Shown one piece after another: positions 1 to 6,411 of a stretch of 7,710 nt of DNA. The DNA lies in the NCBI GenBank assembly GCA_903873355.1, contig CAIQOG010000333.1:1-7710 (forward strand), written 5' to 3'. The notes under the pieces are model-generated. The model searched no databases. It was given only the letters and a program-made list of their open reading frames with translations, and was not told the origin of the DNA. The translations under genes and the position numbers were made by a program. Each line of letters begins with the position of its first letter. Position 1 is the stretch's first letter. The DNA comes from an uncultured Bacteroidales bacterium. Lineage in GTDB: Bacteria > Bacteroidota > Bacteroidia > Bacteroidales > Paludibacteraceae.

Positions 1-27
1 GTTTCAGACATATTTTTTTATTTAGTA

Positions 28-53
28 GCCCCTAAATCCCCTGAAGGGGACTT
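28..53 (+). repeat. Short palindromic intergenic repeat, copy 1 (C4/G4 hairpin)
   Basis: The segment reads gcccctaaat followed by a cccc-tgaa-gggg stem-loop (38-49) and then actt. An inverted, slightly diverged copy lies at 158-182, so the two copies face each other across about 100 bp. Short GGGG/CCCC palindromes of this wording are, as I recall, common intergenic repeats in Bacteroidota genomes. The hairpin could act in RNA as a 3' end or stability element for uvrA, whose transcript would run into it. No clear U-tract follows on either strand, so I do not call it a classical terminator. The rest of 1-166 is AT-rich with no coding signal. Confidence 0.6.
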
Positions 54-157
54 GAAGACCATATTTACAACAAGTTAAGTAATTGGTCTTGTTTTGTTTC
101 AAAACATTTACAAAAATAGTTTATTTATAGAACAAATAAAAACAAGTGGACTATTTT

Positions 158-182
158 AATTCCCCTTTAGGGGTTAGGGGCC
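158..182 (-). repeat. Short palindromic intergenic repeat, copy 2, running into uvrA 3' end
   Basis: Read on the minus strand this is ggcccctaa, cccctaaagggg, aatt. It matches copy 1 (28-53) except for a 2-base gap and about three substitutions. The stem is cccc (162-165) with gggg (170-173). The uvrA stop codon (TAA, complement of 167-169) lies in the loop of this hairpin, and the last uvrA codons are read from the repeat. It is therefore both a repeat and part of the coding end of uvrA. Confidence 0.6.
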
Positions 183-3022
183 ATCAATTCCATCTTCAAA
201 AACCGTCCTGTTTCGCTGGTTGGATGATTGGCAACTTCCTGCGGAGTGCCGGTACAAATTACTTTTCCTCCCGCAGCACCACCTTCAGGTCCAATATCAA
301 TAATATGGTCGGCAACTTTTATTACGTCCATGTTGTGCTCAATAATTATCACCGTGTTTCCTTTGTTTACGAGCCGATTCAGTACGCCAAGAAGAACCCG
401 GATGTCCTCAAAATGAAGTCCTGTAGTTGGTTCGTCGAGGATATAAAGCGTTTTTCCGGTATCACGTTTAGATAATTCGGTAGCTAATTTTACCCGTTGG
501 CTTTCACCACCCGAAAGCGTGGTACTTGACTGTCCTAGTTTAATATAACCCAATCCAACATCCTGCATTGTTTTTATTCTATTCAGGATAGATGGCTGAT
601 TTTCAAAGAATTCCACAGCCTGATCAATAGTCATAGCCAGTACGTCGGCAATCGATTTTCCTTTGAAGCGAACTTCCAGTGTTTCACGGTTGTAACGCTT
701 ACCGTCGCAGACTTCGCAAGGCACATACACGTCGGGCAAAAAGTTCATTTCAATGGTTTTGTAGCCATTTCCACCACAGACTTCGCAACGACCTCCGGCC
801 GTATTGAATGAAAACCGCCCGGGTTTGTAACCACGTATTTTTGCTTCGGGCAAGGTCACGAACACATTGCGTATATCCGAAAAAACTCCGGTGTAAGTGG
901 CAGGATTAGAGCGCGGTGTGCGTCCAATCGGCGATTGATCCACTTCCACCACTTTATCAATATTTTCTAATCCTTCAATGCTTTCATACTCCAAAGGGTC
1001 TTGCAACGAACGGTAAAATTCCTGACTCAGAATGGGTTGCAGGGTTTCGTTTATCAGTGTTGATTTTCCGCTCCCGGAAACTCCGGTAACACAAATCATT
1101 TTTCCAAGCGGGAAAGTCACATTAATGCCTTTCAGGTTATTACCTCTCGCACCTTTTATAGTAATACTTTTTCCGGTTCCTGTTCGAACTTTGGCAGGAA
1201 CTTCAATTTTCTTTGTGCCGTTCAGATATTCGGATGTCAGGGTGTTGGCTTTCAACATTTCGGCAGGAGTTCCGGCAAAAACCACTTCACCACCATGCAG
1301 ACCGGCATGTGGGCCAAGATCCACCACATAATCAGCCGCCAGCATCATTTCTTTATCATGTTCAACCACGATGACCGAGTTGCCTGTATCGCGGAGTTGT
1401 TTTAGTGAACGAATAAGTCGCTCATTATCGCGCTGGTGCAACCCGATGCTTGGTTCGTCGAGAATGTAAAGCACATTTACCAATTGCGAACCAATTTGTG
1501 TGGCAAGTCGTATGCGCTGACTTTCACCACCCGAAAGCGATTGTGAACTTCGGTTCAACGAAAGGTAATTCAACCCTACATCGAGCAAAAACTGGAGACG
1601 TGTGCGGATTTCTTTCAGAATTTCGGAAGCAATGGTTTTCTGTTTCTCTGATAGAAAAGGTTCTACTTTAGCCAGCCATTCCGATAGTTCCGAAATATCC
1701 ATAGCCGATAGTTCCGAAATATTTTTATCGTGTATACGAAAATGCAGCGATTCTTTTCGGAGTTTTGCACCGTTACAATCAGGACAACTGATAGACTTTG
1801 AATACTGGTTTGCCCATTTTTGCTCGGTAGCCGATGCACTGGTTTCCGACTGCATCTCGATATATTTTAAAATGCCGTCGTAGCTCAAAAAATAATTCGT
1901 CCCGATAGCCTGATTTTTAATATTCAAACGTTCTTCTGTGCCATTCATTATTTCGTCCATCGCTTCGTCCGGAATTTCTGCAACAGGTGTTTTGAGTGTG
2001 CAGCCGTACTTTTCGAGAATAGCTTCAATTTGCCAGAAAATAGTGGTTTGCTTGTGCTTGCCGAGTGGTGCAATTGCCCCGTTGTAAATATTCACGCTGC
2101 GGTCGGGCACAATTTTGTCCATGTCAATCTGATTCACAAATCCCAGTCCCTTGCACTTATGACAGGCACCGTGAGGCGAGTTGAACGAGAAATTATGCGG
2201 TGCAGGTTCGTCATACGAAATTCCGCTGGTAGGACACATCAGCATTTTACTGAAATAGCGTGCTTCGTCGGTATCTTTTTCCAGTATCATAACAATTCCG
2301 TTGCCTTGCTGCATGGCTTTTTGCATCGATTGTTTCAGGCGGGCACGATCCTTTTCGGCAACCAGCAACTTGTCAATTACCACTTCAATATCGTGATTTT
2401 TGTAACGATCCAGTTTTAGTCCGTGAGTAGCTTCGCGAACCTCTCCATCGATACGTACGTGCAAATAGCCTTTTTTTCGGATTTGTTCGAAGAGTTCCTT
2501 GTAATGTCCTTTACGACCACGTACAAGGGGCGAGAGTAGTAAGGTTTTTTTACCCTCGTAGTTTTTCAAAATCAAATCCACAATCTGATCTTCAGAGTAT
2601 TTTACCATTTTCTCACCCGTGACATACGAAAAAGCTTCGCCGGCACGTGCGTACAGCAAACGCAGAAAATCGTAAATCTCGGTAGTTGTTCCAACCGTGG
2701 AACGTGGGTTTTTGTTAGTGGTTTTCTGCTCAATGGAAATTACAGGACTCAATCCCGTAATTTTATCCACGTCGGGGCGTTCCATATTGCCCAAAAAGCT
2801 GCGAGCATAAGCTGAGAAAGTTTCGATATACCGGCGTTGACCTTCAGCAAAAATGGTATCGAATGCCAGTGATGATTTTCCGCTGCCGCTTAATCCGGTA
2901 ATCACCGTCAAAGAGTCACGTGGGATAGAAACATCGATGTTTTTGAGATTGTGAACCCGTGCTCCAATCACTTCTACATACTCTGAAGCGTCGAGAGGTT
3001 GTATGTCGGAATTTGTTGTCAA
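167..3022 (-). CDS. uvrA: UvrABC system protein A (excision nuclease ATPase subunit)
   Basis: UvrA is the cytoplasmic ATPase that dimerises, finds bulky DNA lesions and loads UvrB in nucleotide excision repair. The 951-residue product is full length for the family (about 940). It has two ABC ATPase modules. Module one has Walker A GLSGSGKS (43-50), signature LSGGESQR (496-503) and Walker [11 protein letters not shown] (520-529). Module two has Walker [10 protein letters not shown] (647-655), signature LSGGESQR (836-843) and [10 protein letters not shown] (861-870). The C-terminal zinc module is intact (C746, C749, C769, C772). The first zinc module has C263, C287 and C290 but Ser266 where a fourth Cys is usual. 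A further C-P-D-C pair sits at 413-416. The start is TTG at 3020-3022: no in-frame ATG lies between it and the upstream TAA (3035-3037), and homology ([14 protein letters not shown]) begins about 15 residues in. The last residues, MAPNP, come from the palindromic repeat at 158-182. It is transcribed alone, away from the signalling genes. Confidence 0.98.
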   Translation of the reverse strand: MTTNSDIQPLDASEYVEVIGARVHNLKNIDVSIPRDSLTVITGLSGSGKSSLAFDTIFAEGQRRYIETFSAYARSFLGNMERPDVDKITGLSPVISIEQKTTNKNPRSTVGTTTEIYDFLRLLYARAGEAFSYVTGEKMVKYSEDQIVDLILKNYEGKKTLLLSPLVRGRKGHYKELFEQIRKKGYLHVRIDGEVREATHGLKLDRYKNHDIEVVIDKLLVAEKDRARLKQSMQKAMQQGNGIVMILEKDTDEARYFSKMLMCPTSGISYDEPAPHNFSFNSPHGACHKCKGLGFVNQIDMDKIVPDRSVNIYNGAIAPLGKHKQTTIFWQIEAILEKYGCTLKTPVAEIPDEAMDEIMNGTEERLNIKNQAIGTNYFLSYDGILKYIEMQSETSASATEQKWANQYSKSISCPDCNGAKLRKESLHFRIHDKNISELSAMDISELSEWLAKVEPFLSEKQKTIASEILKEIRTRLQFLLDVGLNYLSLNRSSQSLSGGESQRIRLATQIGSQLVNVLYILDEPSIGLHQRDNERLIRSLKQLRDTGNSVIVVEHDKEMMLAADYVVDLGPHAGLHGGEVVFAGTPAEMLKANTLTSEYLNGTKKIEVPAKVRTGTGKSITIKGARGNNLKGINVTFPLGKMICVTGVSGSGKSTLINETLQPILSQEFYRSLQDPLEYESIEGLENIDKVVEVDQSPIGRTPRSNPATYTGVFSDIRNVFVTLPEAKIRGYKPGRFSFNTAGGRCEVCGGNGYKTIEMNFLPDVYVPCEVCDGKRYNRETLEVRFKGKSIADVLAMTIDQAVEFFENQPSILNRIKTMQDVGLGYIKLGQSSTTLSGGESQRVKLATELSKRDTGKTLYILDEPTTGLHFEDIRVLLGVLNRLVNKGNTVIIIEHNMDVIKVADHIIDIGPEGGAAGGKVICTGTPQEVANHPTSETGRFLKMELMAPNP

Positions 3023-3044
3023 AATGATATTTTTTTAGAACTTG

Positions 3045-3075
3045 CAAAGATACGAATTACAAAACGAGTGGGCAA
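3045..3075 (-). promoter_or_regulatory. Bacteroidota-type promoter of uvrA
   Basis: On the minus strand a perfect TATCTTTG (3052 down to 3045) matches the Bacteroidota -7 consensus TAnnTTTG. A TTG (3075 down to 3073) lies 20 nt upstream, in the range expected for the -33 element. The predicted transcript would start about 15-20 nt before the TTG start codon of uvrA, giving a short A-rich leader with no Shine-Dalgarno site. I see no obvious LexA-like operator here. Confidence 0.65.
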
Positions 3076-3217
3076 GTGAAATGGTTCACAGAAACACAAT
3101 GAGAAACACATAAAAATTGTTCATTCCGTCAAATAAACGTTGCTTAATTTGCGTCTGTCTGTCGATTAGGAGGTTTAAATGAAATTTTAAAAGAACTGAT
3201 GTGCTTTTAAAAATAAA

Positions 3218-3488
3218 TGATTATCCGCAAAGTATGCAAAGCAATATTAAATGTTTCAATTTGAAGAAGAAGGGCGTAGCCATGAAATCTTCGTAGAAAA
3301 ATTTAAAATATGGAAATTGAGGGGCATAGCCCTGAAATCTAAGGTTTAAGATGTCAGGGCTAAAGCCCCTTTGCTTGTGTACATTTGATTCTGCTACGAA
3401 GATTTCTGGGCTACGCCCCTAAATATCACCTCGAAAAAATATGAAATACAGATAATCATTGAAATGATGTGTTAATTGCGGATAATCA
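3218..3488. repeat. Intergenic element bounded by 13-bp perfect inverted repeats
   Basis: TGATTATCCGCAA at 3218-3230 is exactly the reverse complement of TTGCGGATAATCA at 3476-3488. These arms bracket about 245 bp containing the nested palindromes at 3270-3420, so the structure is symmetric overall. Part of the arm (GATAATCAT) recurs at 3451-3459. There is no open reading frame inside and no clear target-site duplication outside (left flank aaataaa, right flank attaaaa). It could be a small non-autonomous mobile element or a large foldback structure; the sequence alone does not decide. Confidence 0.45.
3270..3420. repeat. Nested palindromic repeat with four GGGGC-tAGCCC modules
   Basis: Four related modules are arranged two forward, two reverse. 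They are A 3270-3296 (ending gaaatcttcgtag), B 3320-3340 (aggggcatagccctgaaatc plus t), C 3352-3370 inverted (agggctaaagcccct) and D 3394-3420 inverted (ctacgaagatttc then tgggctacgcccct). A and D pair as a 27-bp inverted repeat with about three mismatches. B and C pair inside them as a shorter stem with a roughly 22-nt loop. In RNA or single-stranded DNA this would form a long two-tier hairpin. Its GC-rich arms stand out from the AT-rich surroundings. Its wording and intergenic setting resemble REP-like repeats; function unknown. Confidence 0.7.
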
Positions 3489-3647
3489 ATTAAAAACAAA
3501 CTCAATTGTTTGTGTAAATTAACGTGAGTTTAATATAAGCTAACTTATTGAATCTGTTAGGATTCGTATATTTATAGATAATGATTTTTGCAAATTGTAC
3601 TACACCGTAAGGAGTCGAATTAATAAAACGTTCAATTATTCTACAAA

Positions 3648-3677
3648 CATATGATTCATATGGAATTTAATTTCCAT
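3648..3677. promoter_or_regulatory. Two overlapping dyad-symmetric sites (possible operator)
   Basis: catatg-att-catatg (3648-3662) is a perfect 6-bp inverted repeat with a 3-nt centre. It overlaps an 18-bp near-palindrome at 3660-3677 (atggaa...ttccat, 16 of 18 positions symmetric). They lie about 145 bp upstream of the TATCTTTG element. Paired dyads can be protein-binding sites, but AT-rich DNA produces such palindromes by chance and nothing ties them to a regulator. Confidence 0.2.
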
Positions 3678-3821
3678 AACTCAATATAAATCAATAAAGT
3701 AAGGTGTATTTCAATATCGAACTTACGTTAAATATATCAGTATTTTATGTACTATTTTTAGAATCTTCTTCTAATTGTATTAATAATTAGTTAAATTACC
3801 CCTTTAAGTAGAACTAATTCT

Positions 3822-3829
3822 TATCTTTG
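3822..3829 (+). promoter_or_regulatory. Candidate promoter -7 element for the signalling operon
   Basis: TATCTTTG fits the Bacteroidota TAnnTTTG -7 consensus and is the same word as the uvrA promoter. The -33 region is poor: no TTTG is present, only TTA at 3796-3798 with a 23-nt spacer. If used, transcription would begin near 3835 and leave a leader of about 330 nt before the first ATG at 4166, unusually long. I see no better match closer to the gene. Confidence 0.45.
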
Positions 3830-4165
3830 TGTAATATACTTTTCATAATTGCAGAACTATATAAAGTTTATACTATTCCAAAAGATTTTCTTGCAAGTAG
3901 CATACCTCTCAGATTCACCATGATTGGTGTTATATTCGGTTTAAAATAACGGTTTTACAAATAATTTAAACTAATTATAGTCAGGTGCTTATATGTAATT
4001 CTACTTTGCTTATATAAAACTTAGTTAATACTTAGCCACAAGAACGGACGGTGTAGCTAATACAGATATCAACTGGTAGCCGATACATTCAGGAAAACAG
4101 AATAAAATGTAGAAAAACGCCGCTTGAAAGTTCTGATATGTTCCTACTTTGAAAAAAATAATATT

Positions 4166-5329
4166 ATGAACGATCAGGAAAAAACCCACCAGGAACTCAT
4201 TGAAGAGTTAAACAAATTGCGCCACGAAATTGATTCTTTAATTGCTGCAGCAAAAGTACGCACCACCGAATTAATAAATGCTCTTCAGGAAATTTCTTCG
4301 CTAAATGAAGAAAAAGGAAAACGTGCTGCCGAGTTAATCATTGCCAATTTAGAGCTAGAGTTTGAGACTGAAGAGAAAGCAAAGCGTGCAGCCGAGTTGG
4401 TGATAGCCAATATTGAACTTGTATTTCAGAACGAAGAAAAAGAAAAACGTGCTGCTGAATTAATTATAGCCAACAAAGAACTTGCCTTTCAAAACGAAGA
4501 GAAAGCTAAACGTGCTGCTGAGTTGGTCATTGCCAATAAAGAGCTCGTATTTCAGAACGAGGAGAAAGCTAAACGTGCGGCGGAATTAATTATTGCCAAC
4601 AAAGAGCTCTTTTTTCAAAACGAGGAAAAAGGAAAACGAGCTAAAGAATTGGAAGCAGCCAATAAAGACCTTGAACAATTTGCTTATGTAGCCTCACACG
4701 ACCTTAACGAACCTTTACGCATGATTTCGAGCTTTACCCAATTGCTCGAACGTAAATACAAAGATAAATTAGACCAGGATGCCAACGAATATATCCATTT
4801 TGTGGTAGATGGAGCAACCCGTATGCAAAAACTACTCAACAATATACTTGAATTTTCGAGGGTAACTACCCATGCAAAACCTTTTGAACAAGTTGACACC
4901 AAAACGATTGTTGAGCAGGTTATTTCCATTTTGCAGCAATTGATAACCGAGAATAATGCTTTAATAACCATCGATGATTTGCCGGTTATTAAAGCCGATG
5001 AAATGCAAATGCTACGAGTGTTTCAAAACCTGATTGAAAATGCCATTAAGTTTCACAAGAAAACGGAATTGCCAAGAATACATATCGCTTGTACAAAGCA
5101 GAACAATATGGTTCAGTTTTCGGTAGCAGATAACGGAATAGGAATGGAAATGCAATACCACGACCGGGTTTTTATGGTTTTTCAGCGTTTACATTCGGTA
5201 AAAGATTATCCCGGAACCGGCATAGGATTATCGGTTTGCAAACGCATTGTAGAGCGGCATGGAGGTACTATTTGGTTCGAATCGACACTAAACGAAGGAA
5301 CTACTTTTTATTTTACAATATCTGAATAA
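4166..5329 (+). CDS. Sensorless soluble histidine kinase with 21-residue coiled-coil repeats
   Basis: This is a 387-residue cytoplasmic histidine kinase that should autophosphorylate on His and pass phosphate to a receiver, probably one encoded just downstream. Residues 1-45 are a polar helix of the MNDQEKTHQELIEEL type often seen at the start of Bacteroidota kinases. Residues 48-168 are tandem 21-residue units (RAAEL-[IV]-IANKEL-x-FQN-EEK-x-K) predicted to be a continuous coiled coil. The HisKA domain follows with FAYVASHDLNEPLR (phospho-acceptor His178). The HATPase domain has an N-box NLIENAIKFH (Asn292), G1 DNGIGM (322-327), F-box FMVFQRLH and G2 GTGIGLSVCKRI (350-361). It has no transmembrane segment, signal peptide, PAS, GAF or phytochrome domain. 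The core wording resembles Cph1/phytochrome-class kinases. I chose ATG 4166; an in-frame TTG at 4124 would add 14 residues (MKVLICSYFEKNNI) unlike the family. The next gene starts 12 nt after the stop, indicating an operon. Confidence 0.93.
   Translation: MNDQEKTHQELIEELNKLRHEIDSLIAAAKVRTTELINALQEISSLNEEKGKRAAELIIANLELEFETEEKAKRAAELVIANIELVFQNEEKEKRAAELIIANKELAFQNEEKAKRAAELVIANKELVFQNEEKAKRAAELIIANKELFFQNEEKGKRAKELEAANKDLEQFAYVASHDLNEPLRMISSFTQLLERKYKDKLDQDANEYIHFVVDGATRMQKLLNNILEFSRVTTHAKPFEQVDTKTIVEQVISILQQLITENNALITIDDLPVIKADEMQMLRVFQNLIENAIKFHKKTELPRIHIACTKQNNMVQFSVADNGIGMEMQYHDRVFMVFQRLHSVKDYPGTGIGLSVCKRIVERHGGTIWFESTLNEGTTFYFTISE
4307..4675 (+). repeat. In-frame 63-bp tandem repeat array (five full units plus a partial sixth)
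   Basis: Five 63-bp units start at 4307, 4370, 4433, 4496 and 4559. A sixth, partial and diverged unit runs from 4622 to about 4675. A very degenerate unit may precede them (4244-4306, RTTELINALQ). Each unit encodes 21 residues, exactly three heptads, so adding or losing units keeps both reading frame and coiled-coil register. By eye the units differ at about 10-15 of 63 bases, mostly at synonymous third positions, so the array is not a fresh expansion. Confidence 0.9.
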
Positions 5330-5341
5330 TTTTCGCAAATC

Positions 5342-5878
5342 ATGAAAAATACAGAAGAACAAACAATACTACTGATTGAGGATAATCCCGGCGATAGTCG
5401 GTTGATTAAAGAAATGCTAAACGAAATCACTACTAATAATTACCTGATTGAAGTAGCTGAAACCTTGAAAGAAGGATGCGAGCAAATCATTAAAAATAAT
5501 TTTGTTCTCATTCTGCTCGACCTTAATTTACCCGATAGCACAGGAAAAGCAACCTTCGATAAGGTAGTTATTTGTGCAGATAATATACCTGTTGTTTTAG
5601 TTAGCGGATTACAAGATGAGCAATTATCATTATCACTGATAAAAGAAGGGGCACAGGATTATATTTTAAAACAGGAATTAAACGCTAATACTCTTTATAA
5701 GACTATTCAATTTGCCATAGAGCGAAAAAAACTTCTTAAAGAAATAATCAAAAAAACGCATCAATGGGAGGCACTGAATTCTTACTTTACCGGTAGAGAA
5801 ATGAGAATGGTTGAGCTTAAAAAGGAAGTAGACGAGTTGTTGGTAAAGTTGGGGAAAGAAAAGAAATATAATTGTTAA
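5342..5878 (+). CDS. Response regulator: receiver domain with short helical tail
   Basis: This 178-residue cytoplasmic protein is a receiver (REC) domain followed by a helix. The receiver spans about residues 7-125, with the acidic pair E13-D14 (LLIEDNPGDSRL), phospho-acceptor D60 in LLDLNLPDSTG, the switch Ser88 (VSG) and the conserved Lys110 (YILK, followed by Gln where Pro is usual). The tail from about 126 is charged and helical and carries YFTGREMRMVELKKEVDELL (149-168), ending LGKEKKYNC. A GRE-RM-ELKKE-LL helix of this kind is, as I recall, a frequent linker or C-terminal tag in Bacteroidota PAS and receiver proteins of kinase pathways. There is no DNA-binding or enzymatic output domain, so it probably relays phosphate or acts by protein contact. 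It starts 12 nt after the upstream kinase stop and is very likely co-transcribed with it. Confidence 0.92.
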   Translation: MKNTEEQTILLIEDNPGDSRLIKEMLNEITTNNYLIEVAETLKEGCEQIIKNNFVLILLDLNLPDSTGKATFDKVVICADNIPVVLVSGLQDEQLSLSLIKEGAQDYILKQELNANTLYKTIQFAIERKKLLKEIIKKTHQWEALNSYFTGREMRMVELKKEVDELLVKLGKEKKYNC

Positions 5879-5952
5879 ATGCAAATTGACTATTATCGAA
5901 CAAACAAGTATTCTCTCGCAAGCGAAAGTACAATATCAATATAAACTTAAAA

Positions 5953-6411
5953 ATGAAAACGATCATGATGAATCTAAAATTTGTAGAAATTCTTTTAATT
6001 GAAGACAATCCGGGCGATGCACGGCTCACTCAGGAAGCTTTAAAAGACGGGAAGGTGAGAAATAACCTTCATATTGTGTATGACGGTGCTGAGGCAACCG
6101 ATTTTCTTTTCAAAAGAGATCAATACAAAAACGCCCCCCGCCCCGACTTAATCATTCTCGACCTTAACCTGCCAAAAAAGAACGGGCAGGAGGTGCTGGC
6201 TGAAATTAAAGCCGACGAAAACCTGAAAAGCATACCTGTCATTATTCTTACTATATCCAAAGCAGAAATGGATATTGTAAAGGCGTATAATCTACATGCC
6301 AATTGCTTTTTAGTTAAGCCAATTGACCTGAATCAATTCTTTGAAGTGGTAAAATCAATTGAGGATTTTTGGCTCACATTAGTTAAATTACCAAGACATG
6401 ATAAAATTTAA
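5953..6411 (+). CDS. Stand-alone CheY-like receiver of the Rcp1 type
   Basis: This 152-residue single-domain response regulator has the acidic pair E17-D18 in ILLIEDNPGDARLTQEAL, phospho-acceptor D70 in LIILDLNLPKKNGQEVL, switch Thr100 (ILT) and Lys122 in FLVKPIDL. The wording (DNPGDARLTQEALK, APRPDLIILDLNLPKK, and the ending EDFWLTLVKLP) closely follows the Rcp1 family, whose founding member is the phospho-acceptor of the cyanobacterial phytochrome Cph1. No output domain is present, so it likely shuttles phosphate or binds a target. ATG 5953 is chosen; in-frame ATGs at 5965 and 5968 (residues 5-6) are equally possible starts. A 74-nt gap separates it from the previous receiver, and its last 14 nt overlap the following sensor gene, which points to translational coupling. 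Confidence 0.93.
   Translation: MKTIMMNLKFVEILLIEDNPGDARLTQEALKDGKVRNNLHIVYDGAEATDFLFKRDQYKNAPRPDLIILDLNLPKKNGQEVLAEIKADENLKSIPVIILTISKAEMDIVKAYNLHANCFLVKPIDLNQFFEVVKSIEDFWLTLVKLPRHDKI

Larger units (their letters stand above)
3489..4165. other. AT-rich non-coding region and long leader before the kinase operon
   Basis: No open reading frame longer than a few codons, tRNA or known riboswitch is recognisable here on either strand. What it does hold: an 18-bp inverted repeat acaaac...gtttgt at 3496-3513; two overlapping dyads at 3648-3677; a promoter -7 element at 3822-3829; and a small perfect hairpin cacca-tgat-tggtg at 3916-3929 inside the predicted leader. The bases just before the kinase ATG (tttgaaaaaaataatatt) are A-rich and lack a Shine-Dalgarno site, as is normal for this phylum. 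Confidence 0.5.

Noticed and set aside
37..50. Rho-independent terminator for uvrA.
   Set aside because: The stem is only about 5 bp and no T-run follows it on the minus strand (next bases tttaggggc), so it is annotated as a repeat.
3169..3190. A strong Shine-Dalgarno-like AGGAGG followed by ATG AAA TTT TAA.
   Set aside because: It would encode only three residues, and the phylum rarely uses Shine-Dalgarno sites. Most likely chance or a relic.
3998..4014. TACTTTG near 4003 as a promoter closer to the kinase.
   Set aside because: It is one base short of TAnnTTTG and has no -33 partner; the 3822 element is a better match.
3598..4056. ctacaccgt near 3600 and its inverted copy acggtgtag near 4048.
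   Set aside because: Only 9 bp matched over 450 bp; expected by chance and not extended by flanking similarity.
4124..4165. A longer N-terminus for the kinase from a TTG at 4124.
   Set aside because: The added residues MKVLICSYFEKNNI do not resemble the family N-terminus, while ATG 4166 begins a typical one and has an A-rich upstream.
5879..5944. A 21-codon ORF (MQIDYYRTNKY...) starting right after the first receiver's stop and nearly filling the gap to the next receiver.
   Set aside because: It is very short, has no recognisable similarity or ribosome signal, and AT-rich gaps give such ORFs by chance. Conservation in relatives would be needed.
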